The translations under genes and the position numbers were made by a program. Source: Streptomyces sp. RKAG290 (GTDB lineage Bacteria; Actinomycetota; Actinomycetes; Streptomycetales; Streptomycetaceae). Taken from it: DNA of 64,000 nucleotides. Each line of letters begins with the position of its first letter. Positions within the stretch are counted from its first letter, which is position 1. Where the stretch lies: positions 7,749,894 to 7,813,893 of the forward strand of contig NZ_JAJOZC010000001.1 of NCBI RefSeq assembly GCF_023701695.1. The letters are read 5' to 3'. Shown piece by piece: positions 55,826-64,000 of this stretch. The notes under the pieces were generated by a model. The model had not been told where the DNA came from. It saw nothing but the letters and a program-made list of their open reading frames with translations, and ran no database searches.

Positions 55826-55842
55826 GACGGCTCCTCCGGCTG

Positions 55843-55875
55843 GTTACCATTGGTGACTACAGAACGATAGGTAAC
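55843..55875. promoter_or_regulatory. Inverted repeat between hydrolase and HxlR gene
   Basis: GTTACC (55843-55848) and GGTAAC (55870-55875), centre spacing 21 bp, in the divergent intergenic gap. Candidate HxlR operator. Confidence 0.5.
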
Positions 55876-55925
55876 TGCCTGGCCGGTTCCTAGACGGCAC
55901 TTTCAGGGAAGGTGGTGAGCCACAG

Positions 55926-56333
55926 GTGACCACCCGAGAAGCCCAGGCCGCCGGCCGTGGGGTCCGCGGCGATCTGTTCGATCCAGATTGTCCGACGCGG
56001 AAGTTGCTGGACCGCATCGGTACGAAGTGGACGTCCATGGCCGTCAAGACGCTCGCCGATGCCGCACCGGACGAGGTGCGCTTCGCGGAGCTGAGACGCC
56101 GGATGCCCGGCGTCTCGCAGAAGATGCTGTCCGTGACGCTGCGAAACCTGACGCGCGACGGGCTGGTGAGGCGCCGGGTCGAACCGGCCGTGCCGCCGCG
56201 GGTCTACTACCGGCTCACCGGACTCGGGCTGTCCCTGGAAGCCGCGCTCGCGGGGCTGCGGACCTGGGCGGAGGAGCACATGGCAGAGATCGACCGCGCC
56301 AACGAAACCGCCGACCAGGAAGATGAGGGGTAG
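55926..56333 (+). CDS. HxlR family transcriptional regulator
   Basis: 135 residues from GTG 55926. HxlR signature: CPTRKLLDRIGTKWTSMAVK (residues about 22-41), FAELRRRMPGVSQKMLSVTL with the recognition helix, RNLTRDGLVRRRV and the wing PPRVYYRLTGLG. These dimers often sense electrophiles or quinones. It should control the divergent alpha/beta-hydrolase gene. Frame intact; the C-terminus is acidic. Confidence 0.92.
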   Translation: MTTREAQAAGRGVRGDLFDPDCPTRKLLDRIGTKWTSMAVKTLADAAPDEVRFAELRRRMPGVSQKMLSVTLRNLTRDGLVRRRVEPAVPPRVYYRLTGLGLSLEAALAGLRTWAEEHMAEIDRANETADQEDEG

Positions 56334-56883
56334 ACAGGCCGGTTCCGCGCTCGGCAAGGGTCGCTGGGCACTCGATGTAGCCGGCGCCGCCGCCCTGATG
56401 CCGAGTCGGCTTGTCAGATCGACGTCGGAGGTGGACGCGATGAAGCGGTACTGCGGACTGCTGGGCGAAGGAGAAGGAAGGGATATCGCCGGGGGAGTGG
56501 CCGATCCTGCCACCCGGCCTGTGGCCAGGATCGCCGGCGGCCTGGACGTGCCAGTGTCCGGATGGACCACATGTCGCTGACCCTGTCCGTCGAGGCTTGG
56601 TTCCCTTCTGGTGATGCGCGGGCCGGGCGCAGTCGGATCACGTTGCCCTCGATGATCGGCAGTGACCCTCCGTGATCGCCCCCCGCCGCCCGGTGGGTGA
56701 GCCGGGGATGCGGCCGGTCCCACGCTTGCGCCATCGCCGTGTTCGGGCACGGCCATCGGGTAGCCGTGCGGCTCCGACGTGCGGATTCTCGACGAGGGCC
56801 GCAACCTGGGAGGGAAGTGAGCGCGCCGGCACAGCCATGTGGCCGGGTGGGGCCGTCGGGGGAGACCGGAGGCGATCCGTCCA
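56334..56883. other. Intergenic region without supported genes
   Basis: 550 bp. A plus-strand frame at 56341-56580 and minus-strand frames are open but have no motif, ribosome binding site or consistent codon bias. The last part carries the leader of the phosphatase gene. Confidence 0.4.
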
Positions 56884-59193
56884 ATGGCATCAGACGTCGC
56901 GCTGCTGGTCGTGGACGTGTCGGGAACAGTGCTTGAGTGGACTCAGGGCGCCGAAGAGGCATTCGGCCGGACCGCTTCACAAGCGCTGGGGCGACCGGCC
57001 TGGGAGCTGCTCCCCGCCACGGCGCGGCCGGACGCCGAGAATCTGTGGGCGCGGATCGGCGGTGCGGAGGCCGAAGGGCTGATGTTGCGACCGGTGGTCC
57101 GCGGGGACGGCTCCAGCGCCTGGGGTGTGTACCGGGCGGCGTCCGGTGAGGGCGACGACCCGCTCGGCAAGGCTCTGCTGAGGGCCCTGTTCACTCTGTC
57201 CCCGATCGGAATGCAGGTCGTGGACCCCGACTTGCGGATCCTCCGGGTGAACACGGCAGCCGGCGGCATCCGTGGGATACCTGCCGAGCGTCTGGTCGGG
57301 CGTCGGCTGGACGAGGCATTCCGGGTCACGAGCCCCGAGGCGACGACGGCCATGGTGCGAGAGGTGCTCGCCACAGGTGAGCCCGCGATCGACAGGATCG
57401 TGGGGGCGAACCCGCCCAGCGACCAGGACCGGGAGCATTTGTACGAGGTCTCGGTGTTTCCGCTCCATGATTCCGACCGGCAGGTGCTCGGTGTCGCGAG
57501 CTCGGTGGTCGACGTCACCGAACGTGAGCGAGCCCTGTCGCGTACCCGGATCCTCAACGCCGTACGAGAACACGTCGGCCGCACGCTGGAAATGGACACA
57601 ACCTGTACGGATCTGGTTCGCGTGCTGGTGCCCGCCTTCGCGGACGAAGCAGAGGTGCACCTTCTCGACCCGGTCATCCGCGGGGACGAGCCCCCGTCCG
57701 CGCCGGTGGCGCCCGACGTGCCGCTACGGCGTATGGGGTTTGCCTCCACGGAGCGCCTTCCTTCATCCGAGGACCCGGACCTGGGGCCGCTCCGCTTTCC
57801 GACAGCCTGGTCGCAGTCGCTCACCGACCTGCAGCCACACCTCATCGTCCACTCCCCGCCCCAGGCGCCGGGCGCGCCCCAAGCGCATTCCGCCATCATC
57901 ACCCCCCTGACCCTGAGGGGCGGAGTGCTCGGGACGCTGAGTCTCCACCGATCCACCGAGCGCCCGGTATTCGAGCAGAGGGACCTCGACCTCGCTCTGG
58001 ACCTGGCCGCACGCACTGCCCTGCACATCGACAACGCCCGGCGCTACACACGTGAACACACCATCGCCCTCACGCTGCAGCGCCACCTCCTCCCGCAGAG
58101 CACTCCCGTTCGCGCTGCCCTGGAAACGGCCCACTTCCTCCGGCCGGGAGCGGTGGGCGGCGGTTGGTTCGACGTCATTCCGCTCTCCGGTGCGCGTGTG
58201 GCCTTCACGGTCGGCCGTGTCGCCGGGCAAGGGATCCAGGCGACCACAGCCATGGGGCAGATACGAACCGCCATCCATACCTTGTCCTCGCTGGACCTCG
58301 AATGCGACGAGTTGCTGGCCCGGCTCAACGACACGGTCGCGCGCCTCGCCACCGAGCGTTCCGCCCTCGACCCCGGCCACACCCCGCCCGAAGCGGAGCT
58401 GACCGCGGGATGTGTGTACGGCATCTACGACCCGCTGTCCCACAGCTGCACGGTCGCTCTCGCCGGTCACCCGCCCCCGCTGCTCGCGCACCCCGGCGGG
58501 GCCACGGCCATCCCTGATTTTCCCCAGGCTCCGTCTCTCGGCACGGGCACGGACGGCGCGGTGTTCGCATCCACCTGTTTCGACCTGACTGAGGGAAGCA
58601 TCATCGGGCTCCACACCGATACGTTCCTGCCTCCGGAGGACCCCCGCACCGGTGCACGCCGGGAGGAACTCCGGGAGGTCCTCGCGGACACCGGCCGCTC
58701 ACTGGACGCGATGTGCGAGGAAGCAGTCCGGAAAGCCGCTCCCGAGGGGCACGCCACCGACGCCATCCTGCTCCTCATCCGTGCCCACGCGCTGGAGGCC
58801 GACCGGGTTGCCAGGCGGGACCTGCCGGCGGACCCCGCTGCCGTGGCCACCGCACGTGCCTGGGCCCGTCGGCAGCTGGCCGACTGGAGGCTCGACGAAC
58901 TCACCTTCGGTACGGAACTCATCGTGAGCGAACTCGCCACCAACGCCATCCGCTACGGCAAGCTCCCCTTCGAGTTGCGTCTCATCAACGGCCCGGCTCT
59001 GACCTGCGAAGTCCGCGATTCGAGCCTCGTCGCGCCGCACCTGCGCCACGCTCAGGCCACGGAAGAGGGCGGCCGCGGGCTGTTCATCTGTGCCGAGCTC
59101 GCCCACCGGTGGGGCGCCCGCTTCACAAGCGAGGGCAAGACGATCTGGACGGAGCAGGAGATGCCCCCGTCCAATCAGTCCGCTCAGGTGTAG
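56884..59193 (+). CDS. PAS-PAS-GAF-SpoIIE-like-HATPase regulator with eroded phosphatase site
   Basis: 769 residues from ATG 56884. Two PAS domains (about 1-95 and 100-215, the second ending VVDVTERERAL), a GAF domain (about 230-385), a PP2C/SpoIIE domain (about 400-620) and a C-terminal anti-sigma-type ATPase (SELATNAIRYG N-box, EEGGRGLFICAELAHRWG G-box). In active SpoIIE-like enzymes the metal ligands sit in GGDWYD and VGDVxGHG; here these read GGGWFDV (about 425) and VGRVAGQG (about 443), and the YTDGL motif reads HTDTF. The phosphatase is therefore probably inactive or altered, leaving a sensor plus kinase. Soluble. Confidence 0.88.
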   Translation: MASDVALLVVDVSGTVLEWTQGAEEAFGRTASQALGRPAWELLPATARPDAENLWARIGGAEAEGLMLRPVVRGDGSSAWGVYRAASGEGDDPLGKALLRALFTLSPIGMQVVDPDLRILRVNTAAGGIRGIPAERLVGRRLDEAFRVTSPEATTAMVREVLATGEPAIDRIVGANPPSDQDREHLYEVSVFPLHDSDRQVLGVASSVVDVTERERALSRTRILNAVREHVGRTLEMDTTCTDLVRVLVPAFADEAEVHLLDPVIRGDEPPSAPVAPDVPLRRMGFASTERLPSSEDPDLGPLRFPTAWSQSLTDLQPHLIVHSPPQAPGAPQAHSAIITPLTLRGGVLGTLSLHRSTERPVFEQRDLDLALDLAARTALHIDNARRYTREHTIALTLQRHLLPQSTPVRAALETAHFLRPGAVGGGWFDVIPLSGARVAFTVGRVAGQGIQATTAMGQIRTAIHTLSSLDLECDELLARLNDTVARLATERSALDPGHTPPEAELTAGCVYGIYDPLSHSCTVALAGHPPPLLAHPGGATAIPDFPQAPSLGTGTDGAVFASTCFDLTEGSIIGLHTDTFLPPEDPRTGARREELREVLADTGRSLDAMCEEAVRKAAPEGHATDAILLLIRAHALEADRVARRDLPADPAAVATARAWARRQLADWRLDELTFGTELIVSELATNAIRYGKLPFELRLINGPALTCEVRDSSLVAPHLRHAQATEEGGRGLFICAELAHRWGARFTSEGKTIWTEQEMPPSNQSAQV

Positions 59194-59229
59194 CGGAACG
59201 CCTTCCCCGGCGGGCATCCTGCGTAGTGC

Positions 59230-60804
59230 TCATCGACCAGCCTCGGTCACCAGGCCGTCCGCGTCCCTGAGCTCGCGCTTGAGGACCTTGCCGGTGGCAT
59301 TGGTGGGCAGGGCTGCGCGGAAGTCCACAATGCGGGGGTACTTGTAGCCGGCCATCTGCTCCTTGCACCAGGCGATCAGCTCCTCCTCGGTGAGCGTCGC
59401 CCCTGGGGCGCGGACCACGCACGCCTTGATCTCCTCGCCGTGGCGGTCGTGGGGCACACCGATGACGGCCGCCATGCTCACGGACGGGTGGGTGAGCAGA
59501 ACTTCCTCGATCTCCCGCGGGTACACGTTGAAGCCACCACGGAGAATCATGTCCTTGGCCCGGTCCACGATGTAGAACCATCCGTCGGAGTCGCGGCGGG
59601 CAAGGTCACCGGTACGGAACCAGCCGTTGCGCATCACCTCGGCGGTCGCCTCGCGGCGGTTGTGGTACCCCTTCATGACGTTGTGGCCGCGGACGACGAC
59701 CTCACCGACAGCGTCGGCGCCCTGTACCGGTGCCCAGTCCTTGTCGACCAGGTCAACCTCCACCCCCAGACGGGGCGGCCGATGGAGCCTGGGCGAGCCT
59801 TCTCGCCGCGCGGGGCGAAGGTGGCCACCGGGCTGGTCTCCGAGAGGCCGTACCCCTCCATGATGGTGACCCCGAAGCGTTCGCTGAACCGGCGGTGGAT
59901 CTCGACCGGCAGCGCGGATCCCCCCGACCCGGCCATCCGCAGGTTCTGCGCGATCCGCGACGAGTCCAGGTCGGGCGCCTCGGCCTCGAGGAGGGCCCAG
60001 TACATCGTGGGAACACCCGCGAAGAAGGTGACCGCATGACGCTGCATCAGGGCCAGGGCGGACAGGGGGTCGAAGCGCGGCAGCAGAACCAGCGTCGCCC
60101 CGAGGCGAGACCGGCGTTCATCTGCGTGACCTGGCCGAAGGAGTGGAAGAGCGGCAACGCGATCAGGTGCACGTCGTGCTCGACCTCACCGAACAACTTG
60201 TGGCAGGTCAGCACGTTGAGCATCACGTTGGAGTGGCTGAGCTCAGCGCCCTTGGGTCTGCCGGTGGTGCCGGAGGTGTACAGGATGACCGCCGTGTCAC
60301 CGGGCTCCGTATGCACCGTCTCGAAGTCCGCGCTCCGGCCGGCCAGCGCCGCGGTCAGGGTCTCGGCGCCCGCGAGAGGTGAGTCCTCGCTGGGGGTGGC
60401 GGTCATCAGGAAGAAGTTCTCGCAGCCGGGAGTCCCACTGAATCCGGACCAGCCCTCCTGGCCCATCGGAAGCTCCGTGCTGCCCTCGAAGCAGAGTAGG
60501 CCTTGGCCTCGGAGTCGGCCAGATGGTAGGCGATCTCACGGCCCTTGAGCAGCACGTTGAGCGGGACGGCCACCGCGCCGGCCTTGAGGATGCCGTAGTA
60601 GATGATCGGGAACCACGGGAGGTTCGGGCAGGACAGTGCGACCTTGTCGCCCGGTCCGACCCCGCGCGAGTGCAGCAGGCCGGCCACGCGGCAAGCGGCC
60701 GCGTCCAACTCCGCATAGGTCAGCCGCTGTACACCCAGCACGACCGCCGTGCGCTCGGGCACGGCGCGAGCGCTGGTTTCCAGGAGGGTGGCAAGGTTGA
60801 GCAT
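59230..60804 (-). CDS. Long-chain acyl-CoA synthetase/AMP-dependent ligase (frameshifted three times)
   Basis: About 525 residues after restoring bases near 60494-60497, 60107-60111 and 59763-59767. Pieces in order: MLNLATLLETSARAVPERTA, LTYAELDAAACRVAGLL; VILYTSGTTGRPKGAELSHS (ATP loop), PLFHSFGQ; VTFFAGVPTMYWALLEAE, EGYGLSETSPV; GWFRTGDLARRDSDGWFYIV, DRAKDMILRGGFNVYPREIE and PTNATGKVLKREL with the catalytic Lys. A FadD-like ligase that activates a carboxylic acid to its CoA thioester. It is last in an MFS-aldehyde dehydrogenase-ligase operon, suggesting import and oxidation of an aldehyde followed by CoA activation. Confidence 0.92.
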
Positions 60805-60857
60805 GAGGACTCCGTAGGGGTGCTTCGGCGGGTATGCCGACGGACGCGAGGCCGGCT

Positions 60858-62562
60858 TCAGCCGCGCAACGCGGCAGCGAAGAGTGCGGGCAGTTTCGCC
60901 AGGCTCGGCGCCGCCGTGAAGCGGGTGAGGCGCTTCACAGTGGTCAGCGCCGTGCGGTGGGTGACGAAGTACGGGGGGCGCGGGGACAGCGACGGGTCTC
61001 CTGTGACCAGCCCACGCGGGGCCGGTGTGAACGGGGCGCGCAGTACGGTCTTCTCGATCTCTTCGAGCATGAACGCGTTGTGCACGAAGCCGATGCCGCT
61101 GCCGATGTCCGCAGGAGTGTGGCCGGGGAAGGCACCCCAGGGAGTGAAGCCGAGCAGGAAGCCGACGGCCGACCAGCAGTTGATGCCCAGTGTGCCGTAG
61201 CGCAGTTCGGCGATGGCGGCGGCCATGGCCTCCTGGTTCGTCTTCTCGGTCCGCGGGTGGACGATCAGGGTTGCGCCGAGGGTGCCGGGCAGAGTGTCGT
61301 TGGCGAAGCCGACGGCGTGGCGGAGGAATTCGGCCGGCCCCGCGCCCGGCAGACGTACGACACCCAGGGCGCTGCCGAAGACCTCGTCGATCACCAGCAG
61401 GTCGTCATGGTCGGTGATGTCGGGAACGAGCAGTCGACAGCCGTCGCCGTGTACCTCCGCCGACGGATGGGCCGCTCGTACCGAGGCGAGGCGGTCGGCG
61501 GCGCCGGGGTAGTAGTCGGTGCGCGGCGGCAGTTCGCGCAGCACGCGCCGTATCTCGTCGAGCAGTCGCTCGGTGCCGTCCCAGTCACGAGGCAGGAGCA
61601 GGATCTGGCTGGCGATGCAGTTGTGGCCGGAGTTGTTCATCTTGCTGGTGACGATGTGTTCGGCCTGGAATCGGAAGTCGGCATCGCTCCACGGCCCCGG
61701 CACCACGATGCAGGGGCTGACGCCGCCCAGTTCGCTGCTGAAGGACTTGCTGATCAACGGGAGGTTGTCACGGCGGCGCTGCTCGGCATCGTCGTCGGTA
61801 CCCCAGACGATGGCGTCGTGGGTGCGCTCGCTGCCCGTGACATGGATGGCGTCGACGCCTTCGTGGCGGCAGAGATAGCCGCCCTCGGCCGGGCCACCGT
61901 CGACGAAGGCCAGCCAGCCCCGTTCGACGAACTCGGCGAAGACGTACTCGAAAATGGGGCGCAGGTAGGCGTTGACCGGGTTCATCTTGGCGATGACGAC
62001 CTGGCCCTCCGCGTAGAGCTTGTGCAGGATGTCCAGCGCGGTGATGGCGGCGACGTTGCCGGCGCCGAGCACCAGGGCCAGGGCGGGGTCGCCCTGCCTG
62101 CCCCGGTATTCGCCCGCGGCGCAGGCCCGCGTCTGCTCCGCGGTGACGCCGGGGCGCATCCACACCTGTGCCGTGAACCCGTTGAGCAGCAGGGAGTCCC
62201 AGCCCGTGGCGGGGAAGACGTTCACGCGGGTGCGCCCGTTCTCCTCGTGAACCGCCCGTCCGGCCAGCGGGTCCCTGCCCGCGGCGATCCGTCGAAGGAC
62301 GTGGAGGTAGGCCGCGGTGTTCTGGGCGAGGGCCCAGGGCCACCGGTCCAGTCCTCGGCCGCCCAGGGGAGTCCGGTCCGTATCCCTTCGCCGTGGCGCC
62401 CGCACCGGCCATCTCGACCGCACGCGCGATGATGCGGGGCTGCAGCCTCTCCAGGAGGGCGATGCGTTCGGTGAGCGGGGTGCTGGACCAGGACTCGGCG
62501 TTGCCGCGTACGTGGGCCACGGTGCGGTCGAGGGCGGAGGTGTCGAGGGCGCTTGTGTTCAA
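60858..62562 (-). CDS. Aldehyde dehydrogenase superfamily protein (frameshifted twice)
   Basis: About 568 residues. The N-terminal frame (ATG 62562) reads STPLTERIALLERLQPRIIA and stops matching at YGPDSP; a short piece WAAEDWTGG lies in a second frame and the rest (PWALAQNTAAYLHVLRRI onward) in a third, so one base is missing near 62362-62369 and one near 62337-62345. Core features: LVLGAGNVAAITALDILHKL, VTGSERTHDAIVWG, SSELGGVSPCIVVP with the Glu, and KMNNSGHNCIASQ with the nucleophilic Cys. Longer than standard ALDHs (about 500). The physiological substrate is unknown; the operon also encodes an acyl-CoA ligase and a transporter. Confidence 0.88.
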
Positions 62563-62644
62563 CGTCGTTCCTTGCGGAAGGGGAGGAGTGGGTGGCGCGC
62601 GGCCTGCTCCGTACGCTGTGCGAAGAGCAGGCCCCCGCGTGTGG

Positions 62645-63973
62645 TCACGCTGACAGCCGGCGGGCGTCGCGGTCCGGGTCGATCAGCGTGAGGGCGGCGG
62701 CTCCACTCAGCAGGAGCACGGCACCGGTGATCAGGACCGCGTACCGGTAGCCCTCGGCACCGTGGGTGTCCACGAGGCGCCCGATCAGCGTCGGGGCGAT
62801 CAGGCCGGCGGTGGTCACCACGGCGTTCATGATGCCCAGGGCACCGCCGCGACGGTCGGCCGGAGCGAGTTCCGTGACGGTGGTGACGGCGACGCTGCTC
62901 ATCGCTCCGGCGAGCCCGAATCCCGCGACCAGGAGTATGACGGTCACGGCACCGGCCGGAGCCACCGGCAGGGTGAGGCATGCCGCGGCGCCGATGAGCA
63001 GCAGTACGCCGCCGACTCCGCCGCGCGCCCAACGGCTCGCCGTCCCGCGGCGCAGCAGCCATCCGGTCAGACCGGCCTGCCCGAGCACCACGACGCCGCC
63101 CAGACCCCAGACCAGCATCACCACCTGCGTGGACCCGGCCGAGGTGTAGCCCAGCGAGTCCTGGAGGTAGGAGGGGAGCCAGACCAGGGCGAACGCGATG
63201 ACCCAGTAGGTTCCGAAGTAGGCGGCCGTGGCACCGATCCAGGTGCGGGTCGCGAGGATCCGTCGGTAGGGCATCCTGGACCGGGCCGGACCCGGCGCGG
63301 CTTCCACCGCAGCCTTCTCGTCCCTCCCGTGGCCGGTGCCCGACGCGGTCGCGTACGGCCCCTCTCCGCCGAAGGTGATCCACAGCAGCGCCCACACGAC
63401 ACCGGTGAGAGCCACCATGGCGACGGCCGAGCGCCAGCCGTGGTGCTGGATCACCCAGGTGAGTACGGGAGCGGCCACCAGGACCCCCAGGGTGATTCCG
63501 AGGACGATGAACGCCCCGGGCAGGTTGCGCCGGTGGTTCGGAAACCAGGACAGGGTGGCCTGCTGGGCGACGGGGAAGGCGGGCCCCTCGGCAGCACCGA
63601 GGAGAACCCTTGAGGTGATCAGCACCGCCAGCCCGCCGCCCACCGCCATCGGTGCCTGAGCGGCGGACCAGAGCACGGCCATCGCCACAATCAGCCACTT
63701 GGGCCGTATGCGGTCCGCGAGCAGCCCCACCACGGCGCCGGAGATCGAGAACAGCAGGAAGAAGGCGCTGCTGGCGAGTCCGAAGGCCGATGCGGACAGG
63801 CCGAGGTCCTGTCGGATCTCCTCCGCGGCAAGGCCGAGTACGGACTTGTCGGCGAAGTTGATCATCATGAAGACGACGAGCAGCGCGGTGACGATCCACG
63901 CTCGGCGTCTCGTGCTGCTCTGCGCCCTCGGGGGGACGGCGGGCACAGCGGGTGCGACATCGGTGTCGGTCAC
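62645..63973 (-). CDS. MFS transporter, anion/carboxylate (ACS) type
   Basis: 442 residues from GTG 63973, intact. Twelve predicted transmembrane helices. The N-terminal part reads VVFMMINFADKSVLGLAAEE, followed by the MFS motif A region GLLADRIRPKWLI and LLGAAEGPAFPVAQQATLSW, a combination typical of the anion:cation symporter group that takes up organic acids. The central loop carries Gly/Glu-rich sequence. It is the first gene of the minus-strand operon with the aldehyde dehydrogenase and acyl-CoA ligase, so it likely imports their substrate. Confidence 0.9.
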   Translation of the reverse strand: MTDTDVAPAVPAVPPRAQSSTRRRAWIVTALLVVFMMINFADKSVLGLAAEEIRQDLGLSASAFGLASSAFFLLFSISGAVVGLLADRIRPKWLIVAMAVLWSAAQAPMAVGGGLAVLITSRVLLGAAEGPAFPVAQQATLSWFPNHRRNLPGAFIVLGITLGVLVAAPVLTWVIQHHGWRSAVAMVALTGVVWALLWITFGGEGPYATASGTGHGRDEKAAVEAAPGPARSRMPYRRILATRTWIGATAAYFGTYWVIAFALVWLPSYLQDSLGYTSAGSTQVVMLVWGLGGVVVLGQAGLTGWLLRRGTASRWARGGVGGVLLLIGAAACLTLPVAPAGAVTVILLVAGFGLAGAMSSVAVTTVTELAPADRRGGALGIMNAVVTTAGLIAPTLIGRLVDTHGAEGYRYAVLITGAVLLLSGAAALTLIDPDRDARRLSA

Positions 63974-64000
63974 AAGGGCTCCGCGGAGACTGGATGGGGG

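Overview
The window is high-GC actinobacterial DNA, almost certainly from a Streptomyces chromosome. The support is very high third-position GC in every convincing gene, GTG/TTG starts, a DasR-type operator, typical Streptomyces secreted hydrolases, and many TetR/MarR/HxlR regulators transcribed divergently from small enzyme genes.

Layout. 1-6.5 kb: end of an epoxide hydrolase, a MarR-controlled operon (two SnoaL-like proteins and a short-chain dehydrogenase), a methyltransferase, small zinc-ribbon and membrane proteins, and gene remnants. 6.5-13.1 kb: mobile DNA. A segment bounded by 33-bp inverted repeats carries a secreted RCC1-type beta-propeller gene and an IS630 transposase stub; a membrane-anchored Mrr-like nuclease and an IS200/IS605 element (tnpA/tnpB with a hairpin right end) follow. 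13-25 kb: housekeeping and conserved hypothetical genes, including glpF-glpK. 24-36 kb: flavin monooxygenase, S8 protease, GNAT/TetR pair, a DasR site in front of a GH25 lysozyme and a GH3 hexosaminidase, and a cation/proton antiporter. 36.7-52.1 kb: a biosynthetic region (below). 52-64 kb: epimerase, broken GH38 mannosidase, HxlR/hydrolase pair, a SpoIIE-like regulator with an eroded phosphatase site, and an operon of acyl-CoA ligase, aldehyde dehydrogenase and MFS transporter.

The biosynthetic region has two divergent arms. Leftward, a 7-codon minigene (MSYDHIS) with a strong ribosome binding site precedes a cytochrome P450. This matches the M-x-Y-x-H precursor plus P450 layout of biarylitide minimal RiPPs. 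Rightward are a SyrB2-type Fe/2-oxoglutarate halogenase (HxA facial motif), a free-standing carrier protein, a free-standing adenylation domain with an Ile/Val-like code, and an acyl-CoA-dehydrogenase-like protein. This is the same gene set as the KtzD/C/B/A cassette that makes a cyclopropyl amino acid in kutzneride biosynthesis. An ATP-grasp ligase follows, then an unusual NRPS: half condensation domain, Gly-type adenylation domain with embedded N-methyltransferase, carrier domain, degenerate reductase domain and S33 peptidase, in two reading frames, and finally an MFS exporter. The product is predicted to be a small peptide joining a chlorinated or cyclopropyl branched-chain residue to an N-methylated glycine unit.

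Quality warning. More than twenty otherwise convincing genes are interrupted by an apparent single-base deletion, nearly always in a short G or C run. The pattern looks like a systematic indel error in the assembly, so I annotate these genes as whole CDS and give the breakpoint. Only genes missing whole domains are called pseudogenes.
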